From contig NZ_CP196822.1 in assembly GCF_051912485.1 (NCBI RefSeq), positions 682,001 through 746,000 of the forward strand: DNA of 64,000 bases, written 5' to 3'. Every line of letters begins with the position of its first letter. Position 1 is the first letter of the stretch. This stretch comes from Nitrobacter sp051912485. Its GTDB lineage: Bacteria > Pseudomonadota > Alphaproteobacteria > Rhizobiales > Xanthobacteraceae. The position numbers and the translations under genes were made by a program. The notes below the pieces were generated by a model. It saw only the letters and a program-made list of their open reading frames with translations, ran no database searches and had not been told where the DNA came from. Below are positions 23,288-32,478 of this stretch, piece after piece.

Positions 23288-24723
23288 TAAACGGCCGCGT
23301 CGCCATCCGGACCGACGAAGGCGATACGCACCATGTTGGTGGCCCCAGGCGTGCCGAGCGGCACGCCGGCCACGATGATGATGCGCTGGCCCGCCTTGGC
23401 GAATCCATCGCGGAACGCAATGCTGCCGGCGCGATCGACCATATCGTCCTGGTCGTGAGCGTCTTCCGCAACCACGCAGTGCACACCCCACGCCACGGCC
23501 AGCTTGCGGCCGGTCGCGAGGTTCGGAGTGATGGCGACCACAGGAAGCTTCGGGCGTTCGCGCGCCATGCGCAGCGCGGTCGACCCCGAACTGGTCCAGC
23601 ATATGATTGCGGAGAGGTCGAGCGTTTCGGCGATCTGCCGGGCGGCGTCGGCGATGGCGTCGCCGACGGTGGGCTCCGGCACGGCGCGCTGCGCGTTGAG
23701 CACGCCGCGATAGGCTGGATCGCGCTCCACCTCTTCGCCGATCCGATTCATGGTCGAGATGGCTTCGACCGGGTATTTTCCGGCCGCGGACTCGGCGGAG
23801 AGCATGATGGCGTCGGCACCTTCATAAACCGCGGTGGCGACGTCGGAGACTTCGGCGCGGGTCGGCACCGGCGACAGGATCATCGATTCCAGCATTTGCG
23901 TCGCGATCACAACCGGCTTGCCGGCGCGCCGCGCCATCCGCGTCATCTGCTTCTGAAGACTGGGCACCTGTTCAAGCGGCAATTCGACGCCGAGATCGCC
24001 GCGCGCGACCATCAGGGCATCCGCGATTTCGAGGATTTCGGGCAGCCGGTCGATGGCCTGAGGCTTCTCGATCTTGGCCATCACCGAGGCGCGGCCGCGG
24101 ATCATCTTCTTGGCTTCAGCCACATCGTCTGCGCGCTGCACGAATGACAGCGCGATCCAGTCGACGCCGGCTTCCAGCGCCGCGTCGAGATCGGAACGGT
24201 CCTTCGGCGTCATCGCCGACATCGGCAAATCGGTATCGGGCAGGCTAACCCCCTTGCGGTCGGACATCCTGCCGCCGACGACGACGCGGGTCACGGCGCG
24301 CTCGGACGAGGTCTCCTCGGCGATCAGACGCACCTTGCCGTCGTCGAGCAGCAGCGTGTGGCCGGGGCGCAGCGCCGTCAGGATTTCCGGATGCGGAAGG
24401 TGGACCCGGGTATTGTCGCCGGGGGTTTTGTCGGAATCCAGCACGAACGTGTCGCCGTTGTTCAACTGGACCGGGCCATCGGCGAACGAGCCGAGCCGGA
24501 GCTTGGGTCCCTGCAGGTCGACCAGGATGCCGATCGGGCGGCCGTAGCTGCCCTCGACATTGCGGATCGTCGCCACCAGTTCGCGCATCTTGTCATGCGT
24601 GGTGTGACTCATGTTGATGCGGAAGACGTCGGCACCCGCTTCGAACAGACGGCGGACCATGGCGCTGTCGGATGAGGCCGGCCCGAGTGTGGCGAGGATC
24701 TTGATGCGGCGCAGACGTCTCAT
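23287..24723 (-). CDS. pyk: Pyruvate kinase
   Basis: A 478-residue glycolytic enzyme transferring phosphate from phosphoenolpyruvate to ADP. The start at MRRLRRIKILATLGPASS is the family N-terminus, and the frame upstream of it is the DUF1036 gene in another register. Visible motifs are FRINMSHTTHDK, DLQGPKLR, MAKIEKPQAI (catalytic Lys), MVARGDLGVELP, VIATQMLESM and SAESAAGKYPVE. The C-terminal domain ends in the regulatory subdomain. The start codon overlaps the DUF1036 stop (ATGA), so the two are translationally coupled. Confidence 0.95.
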   Translation of the reverse strand: MRRLRRIKILATLGPASSDSAMVRRLFEAGADVFRINMSHTTHDKMRELVATIRNVEGSYGRPIGILVDLQGPKLRLGSFADGPVQLNNGDTFVLDSDKTPGDNTRVHLPHPEILTALRPGHTLLLDDGKVRLIAEETSSERAVTRVVVGGRMSDRKGVSLPDTDLPMSAMTPKDRSDLDAALEAGVDWIALSFVQRADDVAEAKKMIRGRASVMAKIEKPQAIDRLPEILEIADALMVARGDLGVELPLEQVPSLQKQMTRMARRAGKPVVIATQMLESMILSPVPTRAEVSDVATAVYEGADAIMLSAESAAGKYPVEAISTMNRIGEEVERDPAYRGVLNAQRAVPEPTVGDAIADAARQIAETLDLSAIICWTSSGSTALRMARERPKLPVVAITPNLATGRKLAVAWGVHCVVAEDAHDQDDMVDRAGSIAFRDGFAKAGQRIIIVAGVPLGTPGATNMVRIAFVGPDGDAAV

Positions 24724-25307
24724 GGCTTGCGTCCGGGCAACGCGCCTGGCGTCAGTCCAGACGCGCCCGGAGGCGTCCCGCCCGCTGGATCGGGCATACC
24801 TGGAAATGAACCCTGTCCAGGCAGCCCTGGCACCTGCTGCGGCCCGTGTTCGCCGGACTCCGTCAACTGCACGGTCCAGGCGCGCTGGTCGCCGGTATCG
24901 ATCTCGAAAAAGCCGGTGCGGTCGAAACCGCGCGCGAGGCAATTGTCCGTGCCTCTGATCGTGAATTCTTTATCGCGCGAGCACATGAAAGCCTGTCCCG
25001 ACCATTCGCCGCCATGGTCGTAATCTAGAGCATAAATATAATAATAGCGTGCGACGAGCGTGCCGCGCAGAAGCGTTTCGCAGGCCCGCGATGAGACATT
25101 CCACCAGCCCTCGGTTGTCCAGCCCTCGGCGTCCTTGTAGCCAAGGGCGATGCCGACGCGGCTCGACGTGTTGTTGCAGAGCCGGAAGTCCGCTGCAGCG
25201 GGCGCCGACCACAGACAGACGACGAGAATGCCGAGCGCAGGCAAGAGGCCCGCGATGCTCGCGCGCCGCGAGAACGGTGGAGGGAGGAATTGGTCTGACT
25301 TTGTCAT
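24720..25307 (-). CDS. DUF1036 secreted protein coupled to pyruvate kinase
   Basis: A 195-residue protein with a signal sequence (AGLLPALGILVVCLWSAPAAA) and the DUF1036 core: FRLCNNTSSRVGIALGYKDA, WTTEGWWNVSSRACETLL, YYYIYALDYDHGGEW and FCSRDKEF-like spacing with four Cys. The C-terminal 50 residues are Pro/Gly-rich and repetitive (PGLPGQGSFPGMPDP). Membership of this family next to pyk appears widespread in rhizobia, as I recall, but its role is unknown. The stop overlaps the pyk start. Confidence 0.85.
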   Translation of the reverse strand: MTKSDQFLPPPFSRRASIAGLLPALGILVVCLWSAPAAADFRLCNNTSSRVGIALGYKDAEGWTTEGWWNVSSRACETLLRGTLVARYYYIYALDYDHGGEWSGQAFMCSRDKEFTIRGTDNCLARGFDRTGFFEIDTGDQRAWTVQLTESGEHGPQQVPGLPGQGSFPGMPDPAGGTPPGASGLTPGALPGRKP

Positions 25308-25494
25308 TTAGCGGGCAAATCGTTTCGCGGTGATTTCGCGTGACCCGTCGCGCCTGTCAACGGCTGGAACCGGCTTTTCACGCCAAGGTGCGCTTTTTCC
25401 AGCCTGCAAACTCTTATTTGCGCCGCGATATGGTAAAATCTGTGACAAGTCCCAACTTAACCCTGTCCTGACAGGCGATGGCGAGAATCAGCGC

Positions 25495-25797
25495 ATGACT
25501 ATTGACGATAGAACAAGAACGGAACTGGAAGCTGCGGTATTTCGGCGTCTGGTCGAGCATCTGCGGTCTCGCACCGATGTCCAGAATATCGATCTCATGA
25601 ATCTCGCCGGCTTCTGCCGCAACTGCCTGTCGAATTGGCTTAAGGAGGCCGCCGACGCAGAAGGGGCTGCCATGACCAAGGACGAAAGCCGCGAGGCGGT
25701 ATACGGCATGCCCTATGAGGCCTGGAAGGCGAAACATCAGGACGCAGCGACGCCGGAACAGCTCGCAGCGATGAAGAAGAGCCACAGCGGTCATTGA
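25495..25797 (+). CDS. DUF1244 family protein
   Basis: A 100-residue protein starting MTIDDRTRTELEAAVFRRLV. The core motif LMNLAGFCRNCLSNWLKEAA contains the CxxC pair characteristic of this family, followed by YGMPYEAWKAKHQ. Members are small, helical and possibly metal-binding. Function is unknown. Confidence 0.85.
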   Translation: MTIDDRTRTELEAAVFRRLVEHLRSRTDVQNIDLMNLAGFCRNCLSNWLKEAADAEGAAMTKDESREAVYGMPYEAWKAKHQDAATPEQLAAMKKSHSGH

Positions 25798-25965
25798 TCG
25801 TTTTGGGTAGCCTGCCGCCGCGCGGCCTGTGGGTCGTTGTGGATGAGCGCGATGCAGCCTTGACGCCAAGCACGCCGCTCGTGAGTGTCAGCTTTCAAGT
25901 GTGGTGGGCGGCCAGCGCGTCCAGGCTCACATTCCATCGTCATCGGTTGATTTAGGAGTAGCAGG

Positions 25966-26235
25966 ATGGCCACCGCCGTCGCCGCCAAGGAAGAGCCCGC
26001 GACCAAATTCGCGAAGGACCAGCTCAAGGCCATCATCGAACGCATCGAGCGGCTTGAAGAAGAGAAGAAGACCATTTCCGACGATATTCGCGACGTCTAT
26101 GCCGAAGCCAAGGGCAATGGATATGACGTCAAGGCGCTGCGGACGATCGTGCGGATGCGCAAGCAGGACGCCAACGAGCGTGAGGAGCAGGAAACGATCC
26201 TAGAAACCTATATGCAGGCGCTCGGGATGCTGTGA
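25966..26235 (+). CDS. gapR: Nucleoid-associated protein GapR (DUF2312)
   Basis: An 89-residue protein preceded by TTTAGGAG. The sequence FAKDQLKAIIERIERLEEEK (first helix), YAEAKGNGYDVKALRTIVRM and the Gln/Glu-rich end EEQETILETYMQALGML match GapR, the alphaproteobacterial protein that clamps overtwisted DNA ahead of replication and transcription as a tetramer. It is expressed from its own promoter, with DUF1244 upstream. Confidence 0.95.
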   Translation: MATAVAAKEEPATKFAKDQLKAIIERIERLEEEKKTISDDIRDVYAEAKGNGYDVKALRTIVRMRKQDANEREEQETILETYMQALGML

Positions 26236-26281
26236 GCGGCAAGCCGTCGTTTGCCCAGAGCTATTCCGGCCATGAACCAGC

Positions 26282-27889
26282 CTATCGCAGCGAGGCTGTG
26301 CGCACCGCAAGCAGTGTCGTGTTCAGCTTGGCGATAGCCGATCCGGTAAATCGTTCGCAGAGGATACCCATCTGCGGATCGTTGGAGAAGGTCATCGCGA
26401 TCGCCCGGTCTGGCTTTTCGAAATAGACCTGCATCAATGCCATGTCCTGGTCGCCGAGGGCTGTTGCCGACATCGTGCGGCTCGCGCTCGGGGTAAGGAT
26501 CATCGCGCGCATCCAGACATCGCTGTCGCGTGTGGCCGCCGGCGCGAGTCGGCGCGAGGTGGACACGACGGCGCCTTGCCCCTGTGCGCCTTTGGCGACG
26601 ACGGTGGTTATGCCGTCAAGGGCCATTGGATTGTGCGCCGGGGCGGTGGGCCGGATGGGCGGGATCGATGCGGTCGCCGCAACGATTCGTGCGCGGCGAA
26701 CGTCCCTCGCGGGCGGCGCATAGGCCAGCGCCTGGAAGGTATCGGAGATGCTGGCGGTTGGTTGCGGGTCAGCTTTGTCGAGCGCCTGGCGGGCGCTGAT
26801 CGCCGCGATCATCTGCTGCGGCGTGGCCTGCTTCTGGGCCGACGGGATTTCATCCCAGAAGCCGCGGGCATTGATGATGTCGGCCGGGGTCTGCGGTTTG
26901 CTGGCGGCGGCCGGTTTCGCGGATTGTGCCACCGGAACGGTCAGGACGTCGGCGGACGCGAGCCTGAAGGCCGAGGGCGGTTTTGGCCGGGGCAGCGGGA
27001 TCGGGTCGGTCGACGCAGCCGGTGCCGCGGAGGCGACCGTCTTCTGGTCTGCCGGCTGGGCAGCGGCCGGCGCACCATCCGATTCATCGTCATCATCAGC
27101 GGATTTGTCGGCGGACTTGCCTCGGAACAGCGCCAGCAGGAAATTCGATGGCTTGCCGCCCGCCGCCCCGTCTTCATCCGCGTTCTGACCGCGCTTCTCG
27201 ATGTCGGCCATCGCAAGTTGATAGCCAGGCAGCGGGGTGCCATCGGAGGGAATGTGCACGGTGCGGCCGTTGGGGAAGACGCGCACCAGCTGGTCGTGGG
27301 TCATGCGCGGCCAGTGTCGCACATGGCCGGTATCGAGGTGAACGAAGGGCGAGCCCGATTTGGGATAGAAGCCGACGCCGCCGCGCTGCAGGCGAAGTCC
27401 GGCGAAACGAATTTTTTCGAGCTGCACGCCGGGAATGAAGAAGTCCATGGCATGGCCGAGCATGTGCTGGCTGAATCGCGCGACGCCGGTATGCGCGGAG
27501 CGGCGGCGAAGCATGGCATTGGTGGCGGGAGAGCGGTAGGCGGAGACGATGTTGATCGGCTGCCTGGCGTCGACGTCGCGGTAGACCTCCCAGAGGATGT
27601 CGAAGAGGTGACGATCCATGGTGGTCTGCTCCTGGCTGCGCCAGTCGCGGAGAAAGTGATTGATCTGCTTCATCGCGGCTTCGTCGTAGCGGCCGTTGCG
27701 CTTGAAGGTGACAGTCAGATCTTCGTTGGAATGGGTGTGATGAAACGACAGGGTGCGTGTTTCGTTGAGCGCAGCCGCATCATGCACCGATCCCGCGCCC
27801 GCCAGCAGCAGGAGCGACGACAGGCCGATGCGATAACCGGTCCGTGAAATCGACAACGATTTCAGGCCGCGTGCAAAAGCAGCAAGCAC
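26282..27889 (-). CDS. DUF882 / peptidase M15-like protein with long linker
   Basis: A 535-residue exported protein from a GTG start; residues 1-40 contain a signal sequence (GLSSLLLLAGAGSVHDAAA). The DUF882 domain, about 45-235, resembles zinc-dependent murein carboxypeptidases of the YcbK/M15 type: SAYRSPATNAML, SQHMLGHAMDFFIPG (first metal ligands, His and Asp) and FVHLDTGHVRHW (third His). Residues 250-535 are Ala/Pro-rich and low in motifs, with a final segment (MTFSNDPQMGILCERFTGSA) that is more ordered. A role in trimming or remodelling peptidoglycan is likely. The gene is upstream of nothing on its strand; gapR is convergent on its other side. Confidence 0.85.
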   Translation of the reverse strand: MLAAFARGLKSLSISRTGYRIGLSSLLLLAGAGSVHDAAALNETRTLSFHHTHSNEDLTVTFKRNGRYDEAAMKQINHFLRDWRSQEQTTMDRHLFDILWEVYRDVDARQPINIVSAYRSPATNAMLRRRSAHTGVARFSQHMLGHAMDFFIPGVQLEKIRFAGLRLQRGGVGFYPKSGSPFVHLDTGHVRHWPRMTHDQLVRVFPNGRTVHIPSDGTPLPGYQLAMADIEKRGQNADEDGAAGGKPSNFLLALFRGKSADKSADDDDESDGAPAAAQPADQKTVASAAPAASTDPIPLPRPKPPSAFRLASADVLTVPVAQSAKPAAASKPQTPADIINARGFWDEIPSAQKQATPQQMIAAISARQALDKADPQPTASISDTFQALAYAPPARDVRRARIVAATASIPPIRPTAPAHNPMALDGITTVVAKGAQGQGAVVSTSRRLAPAATRDSDVWMRAMILTPSASRTMSATALGDQDMALMQVYFEKPDRAIAMTFSNDPQMGILCERFTGSAIAKLNTTLLAVRTASLR

Positions 27890-28189
27890 CTATGAGCCCA
27901 CCCAAAGGACGATTAAGTCGCGCGACCCTTCCACGACCCCGTTTGTGGAAGGGCGTAAACTCAAGTCGTAGGGCAGGAGGGTTAATGCAGATTTACCTTA
28001 ACCCGTCTGCGCCTAAAGGATAACTAGCCCGCCGACTGTGGCAAAAAAGAGCCTAGGTATTGAGACGCGGTGGACAATGGTTAACGTTAAAAGGGCCTCA
28101 TCGTGCGATGAAGCCCTTGTTTTTAATCAACTAAATCCGTTTTCGTGGATCGCGAGGCGCTGCGGAGTGAATTTGACGTTTACTGACCA
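27890..28189. other. Gap with hairpins between the two envelope enzyme genes
   Basis: This 300-base stretch has three structures. CCCTTCCAC (27926-27934) pairs with GTGGAAGGG (27945-27953), just before the DUF882 start. GGGTTAA (27979) pairs with TTAACCC (27998). The terminator at 28091-28124 belongs to the L,D-transpeptidase gene. No gene is visible. Confidence 0.5.
28091..28124 (-). terminator. Terminator downstream of the L,D-transpeptidase gene
   Basis: AAGGGCCTCATCG (28091-28103) pairs with CGATGAAGCCCTT (28106-28118) with one mismatch. On the minus strand the stem is followed by TTTT, and on the plus strand by a T-run to 28124, so it can work in both directions. Confidence 0.7.
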
Positions 28190-30547
28190 TCAGCGCCGAT
28201 AGATCTGACGGCGGCGATCCTCGACCTGGGGGGGGGGAGTCTGGACCCCGAACAGCCGTTCGAAGAATGACGGGCCGCTGTTCGAGAAACCGCCGCCAAA
28301 ACCGCCGCCGCCGTTGTCATTGAGAGCGACGCCCTGCGGGATATCGCCCCTGGGACGGGAATAGTTCGGCTGGGCGTGGGCGATCACCGCCTCGAGATCC
28401 CGGCCCTTGGCGTTGCGGAGCAGCGCCAGCATCGTGGCGTCACGGCCGTAGACGTCGGAGCGGATCTGCAGCTTGCCGGCATGATCAACGAACGCGGTCT
28501 GATAGGTGATGTTGACCGGAATCGGAGTCGGGAATTTGATATCGATCTCGCTCCGGCCATACATGCTTCGGACCTTCTCCGGGGTGTAGTGCTCCTGCGG
28601 AAGGGCGATGTTGAGCAAAGTGGCTGCATACTGATCGGGGTTCTGAACCCGCATGCAGCCATGGCTGAAAGCGCGCGTCTCCTTGGCAAACAAGTTTTTG
28701 TCCGGCGTATCATGCTGATACACCAGGAACTTGTTCGGAAAATTAAAGCGGATCCGGCCCAGCGCGTTGCGTTCGCCGGGAGGTTGCGAAATGTGGATGC
28801 CGCCGCTGCGATCGCGCTCCAGCTTGAGGCCCATGCGCTCGAGCACAGTCGGATCCTGCTGCAAAGCGGGCAGATACTCTTTGTAGATGATCGACGGCGG
28901 CACGTTCCAGGTGGGATTGACGGTGATGTACTTCATCGTTTCCGTCAGCAGTGGCGTGGCGTGGATTCCCGGCTTGCCGACGACGACGCGGGTGCTCCAG
29001 ACCTGCGCGCCATGCTGCATCACCTTGAGCGTGTAATCCGGAATATTCAGGATGGCGTAGGCGTTGCCGAGCGACGGGGCGCCGAGTTCGCGCGGCAGCC
29101 AGCGCCAGCGCTCCATGTTGACGATGACGGTATCGATCTGGCGATCCCGTTTCGGGCTGTTGATCGCCTTGATCGTCCGCTCGTCGAGCACGCCGGTCGC
29201 CTTGAGATCAGCATTCGCCTGGAATTTGCGAACGGCGGCCGCGACCTTCGCGTCATAATGCGTGTCATCGGCGTTTTCGGTCACGCCAAGTTTCACGCGC
29301 AGCATGGGCACACGGGGATCTTCCACCACCACGGCGGGATGCTTCTTGCCACGCTCCGGCGTGTATATTAGCGCCGGGCCATCCGCGATCTGTGTGACGG
29401 GGCCTTCGCCCACGCCACGCAACTCGGCGAGCTTCTGCTTTAGCTCGCGATAGAGTTTCTGCGGCGGGTTGTAGCTGTCGAGTGCCGCGGAGGCATCCTT
29501 CGCGGTGGTGACATTCATCAACACCTGCTCGGGGTTGATGGGATGTTCGGGATATGAAATATCGCCGCTGACCTGCGACCAGTGCATCCGGCCGCTTTGG
29601 GCCTGGCGGGCGTAGTCCATCATGCTCGCCGTCAGCTTGAGGTCGGCTTCGGCGAGTTGATCCGGCGCCGCCGCCGCTGCAAAGTTTGGCACCGGATAGT
29701 CGGTGGGGTCGAGGCCATCGGCCGCGGCGTCCCTGAGACGCGCGATCACGCCCTTGGCCTGCGCATTCAGTGTGCCGCCCTCGGTCCATAGCGGCGCATA
29801 ACTTCGCGCTGCGTAGAATTTCTCGATCGCTGCCCGCTCGGTCTTGCGGTCAAAGAATTTTGTGGCCTTCGTATCGAGCAATTCGTGCAGCTTGTCGGCA
29901 GCCGGCTGATCCGCCGGTGGAACATTGCTCGCGGCCTTCACCGGTTCGCTCGGCTGATCGGTGGCCGTGGCGGCGTCAGTTCCTGCGGGAGGCGCGACGG
30001 CCGGGGTGATCGTCGCGGTCGCGTCCTTCTTCGCTTCGTCCGTCTTGGTGCCATCCGCTGGAGTGGCCGCCGGCTTTGCGTCTACAGGCTTTGCGTCTAC
30101 AGACTTGGCGTCCGCGGGCGTTGTCTCCGCAGCCTTGCTGCCGGAGGCCTTGGTGTCGGGCGAAGTCGTCGCGTCGGAGGCTTTTGCAGCGGAAGGCGGC
30201 GTCGTGTTCGAAGACGCCTCGGAATCCGCACTGCCGGACGGCTTCGTATCAGCCGGCTTCGTATCGGTCCCTATTGTATCGGCGGTCTTGTGGTCAGCCG
30301 GTTTGGACGCGCGGACGATCGGCGGCGCGGGCGGCACATTGTCCATCTTGAAATCGGCTGCGGTGGGCGGCGGCACGTTCGCGGGCTGCGGCATCGGAAC
30401 TGCGGCGTCGATTGCGAGTTCGGCGGCACCCTTCTTCGCGGTGTCCGTCTGGGCAAATGCCGTCGCGGCGGATACCGTTAGAAATGTCGCTGCAAGGACC
30501 GTCAGGATCCGGTCGAATCCGGTCCGGTTAGTCGAGTAGTCTCGCAT
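28190..30547 (-). CDS. YcbB-like L,D-transpeptidase
   Basis: A 785-residue exported enzyme started at MRDYSTNRTGFDRIL (GAGGGG site); the signal peptide ends around AATAFAQ. Residues 30-230 are an Ala/Asp/Lys/Pro/Thr-rich linker with short tandem repeats (SVDAKPVDAKPAA). The middle part (PLWTEGGTLNAQAKGVIARL and onward) is the family scaffold with a peptidoglycan-binding insert (KFQANADLKATGVLDERTI). The YkuD catalytic domain ends in SHGCMRVQNP, whose Cys makes 3-3 cross-links in peptidoglycan and whose His and Arg complete the site. The long acidic/basic linker is unusual for the family and may let the enzyme span the periplasm. A terminator follows. Confidence 0.92.
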   Translation of the reverse strand: MRDYSTNRTGFDRILTVLAATFLTVSAATAFAQTDTAKKGAAELAIDAAVPMPQPANVPPPTAADFKMDNVPPAPPIVRASKPADHKTADTIGTDTKPADTKPSGSADSEASSNTTPPSAAKASDATTSPDTKASGSKAAETTPADAKSVDAKPVDAKPAATPADGTKTDEAKKDATATITPAVAPPAGTDAATATDQPSEPVKAASNVPPADQPAADKLHELLDTKATKFFDRKTERAAIEKFYAARSYAPLWTEGGTLNAQAKGVIARLRDAAADGLDPTDYPVPNFAAAAAPDQLAEADLKLTASMMDYARQAQSGRMHWSQVSGDISYPEHPINPEQVLMNVTTAKDASAALDSYNPPQKLYRELKQKLAELRGVGEGPVTQIADGPALIYTPERGKKHPAVVVEDPRVPMLRVKLGVTENADDTHYDAKVAAAVRKFQANADLKATGVLDERTIKAINSPKRDRQIDTVIVNMERWRWLPRELGAPSLGNAYAILNIPDYTLKVMQHGAQVWSTRVVVGKPGIHATPLLTETMKYITVNPTWNVPPSIIYKEYLPALQQDPTVLERMGLKLERDRSGGIHISQPPGERNALGRIRFNFPNKFLVYQHDTPDKNLFAKETRAFSHGCMRVQNPDQYAATLLNIALPQEHYTPEKVRSMYGRSEIDIKFPTPIPVNITYQTAFVDHAGKLQIRSDVYGRDATMLALLRNAKGRDLEAVIAHAQPNYSRPRGDIPQGVALNDNGGGGFGGGFSNSGPSFFERLFGVQTPPPQVEDRRRQIYRR

Positions 30548-30854
30548 TCTCGCACCCCTCGGGTGAAACTGTTCCTTCATGGAACAATTTCTGGTCATTT
30601 CGTCCTGCGCTTGCCCAAGCCATTCAGCGTTTCACGATTCATGCACCGACGTTATATGCGCTCGATTCGGGCAGCTAGCGCCGCAAGGGGCAGCTCACGA
30701 CAAACTGACCTCAAAAGACGCTGTTTGCAACGCGATGCGTGTTTCTGACGCGCGTTTTTCGTTCGTCTGTCACTACACCGCAACGGTTCATGCCTGACTC
30801 ACACTCTCCTGTGATGCGGCCGGAATGTCTTGTGACGCGAACGATTGGAGCGCG
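30548..30854. other. Noncoding gap upstream of the L,D-transpeptidase
   Basis: About 300 bases between the L,D-transpeptidase start and the stop of the sigma-54 regulator. The transpeptidase promoter should lie here. I see no clear structure or gene. Confidence 0.4.
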
Positions 30855-32333
30855 TTACTGTTCCTCATTCGCGGCGATGTCGTCGAGCTTGCGGTAGAGG
30901 GTGGACCGCCCGATTTTCAACCGACGCGCGACTTCGGACATTTGCCCGCGATAGTGTGAAATCGCAAAGCGAATGATTTCGGATTCGAGTTCTTCAAGCG
31001 GGCGCATGTCACCATCGTAAGCCAGCATCGCGAGGCTGCCTGCATCAGGCAGTGGTGCAATAGGTATTTCATTACCTGATATCACCTCGGGCGCGGTTCG
31101 TTGGAGCACTGGCTCCATGACCAGCGGCGCGTTCGTATCGGCGTCGGCGGCTGGTTGCGCGCTGATCAGCGGAAAATCTGAGAGGCCAAGCTGCTCGCCC
31201 TCGCTCATGACGACCGCGCGGTACACCGCGTTTTCGAGCTGGCGGATGTTGCCGGGCCAGTTGAGCTGCGACAACCCCGCCATCGCCTCGCCGCTGATGC
31301 CGTTGATCGTCCGGTGTTCTTCGGCGCAGAAGCGCGCGAGAAAGTGTCGGAGCAGGTTCGGGATGTCGTCGCGCCGCATCCGAAGCGGCGGGATCGTCAG
31401 CGGCAGCACATGCAGGCGATAGAACAGGTCTTCCCGGAATTGCCCGCCCTTGACGCGATCGAGCAACCGCCGGTTGGTGGCCGAAATAATGCGGACGTCG
31501 ACCTTGACGGGCTTGCGGCCGCCGACCGCTTCCACCGCGCCTTCCTGCAGCGCGCGCAGAAGTTTCACCTGCGCGGTCAGCGGCAGTTCGCTCACTTCGT
31601 CGAGAAATAGGGTGCCGCCGGACGCCTCGACGAACTTGCCGGTGTGGCGCTCGGTCGCACCGGTGAACGATCCCTTCTCGTGGCCGAAAAGAATCGACTC
31701 CACGAGATTGTCCGGGATCGCGCCGCAGTTCACCGCGACAAACGGCTTGGCGCTGCGGTCGCCGGTGCCGTGGATGGCGCGCGCAAACAGCTCTTTGCCG
31801 ACGCCAGACTCGCCCTCGATCAGGACGGGGATCGACGAACTCGCGGCCTTCGTCGCGACCTTCAACACGTTGGCCATGGTCTCGCTGCGCGTGATGATGT
31901 CGGCGAAGGTGAGGCGGCCCTCGCGGCTGTGGCGGACGCGCCGCAATTCGTTCTTCAATGCGCTGGCGTTGAGCGCATTGCGCAAAGACACTTGTAGACG
32001 CTCGATGCCGACCGGCTTGATCACGAAGTCATGCGCGCCGGCACGCATCGCGGAAACCACATTGTCGATGCCGCCATGCGCGGTCTGGACGATGACGGGG
32101 ACACTGATGCCGGCTTCGCGAATTTTCGCCAGCACGCCCATACCGTCGAGGCCGGGCATCACGAGATCGAGGATGAGGGCATCAATGACGGGGCCATCGG
32201 AGGTCGTCAGCGCGGCGATGGCGGCGTCGCCGCCCTCGACCACGATCGCCTCATAGCCCGACCGCCGCACCATGTTTTCGACGAGTCGACGCTGTACCGC
32301 GTCATCGTCCGCGATCAAAATGGTGGCAGTCAT
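30855..32333 (-). CDS. Sigma-54-dependent response regulator
   Basis: A 492-residue NtrC-family activator. The receiver has the acidic DDD (residues 9-11), the acceptor D56 (ALILDLVMPGLDG) and the Lys (VIKPVG). The AAA+ domain carries Walker A GESGVGKE, the sigma-54 contact loop as GSFTGA (Ser for the usual Ala) and Walker B LFLDEVSEL. The C-terminal Fis-type helix-turn-helix is MSEVARRLKIGRSTLYRKLD. GGGGAAT precedes the start. No histidine kinase gene is adjacent, so it is an orphan in this window. Its target genes are unknown; a role in envelope or growth control is a guess from the neighbouring L,D-transpeptidase. Confidence 0.93.
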   Translation of the reverse strand: MTATILIADDDAVQRRLVENMVRRSGYEAIVVEGGDAAIAALTTSDGPVIDALILDLVMPGLDGMGVLAKIREAGISVPVIVQTAHGGIDNVVSAMRAGAHDFVIKPVGIERLQVSLRNALNASALKNELRRVRHSREGRLTFADIITRSETMANVLKVATKAASSSIPVLIEGESGVGKELFARAIHGTGDRSAKPFVAVNCGAIPDNLVESILFGHEKGSFTGATERHTGKFVEASGGTLFLDEVSELPLTAQVKLLRALQEGAVEAVGGRKPVKVDVRIISATNRRLLDRVKGGQFREDLFYRLHVLPLTIPPLRMRRDDIPNLLRHFLARFCAEEHRTINGISGEAMAGLSQLNWPGNIRQLENAVYRAVVMSEGEQLGLSDFPLISAQPAADADTNAPLVMEPVLQRTAPEVISGNEIPIAPLPDAGSLAMLAYDGDMRPLEELESEIIRFAISHYRGQMSEVARRLKIGRSTLYRKLDDIAANEEQ

Positions 32334-32478
32334 GGCATTCCCCGCACGCTACAACTATCTGTACCGAATCGAGGCACACTGGCGGACGGTGATTAATGCG
32401 CTCTTAAGGTTTGCCGCCCGCTCGCCATGCAACGGTTTTCTTCCTGGTCGGAACTAAAAAAGAAGGTCTGGATCGATA

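Noticed and set aside
27979..28004. TTAA...TTAA as a CtrA binding site
   Set aside because: The spacing is 12 bases, but CtrA needs seven.
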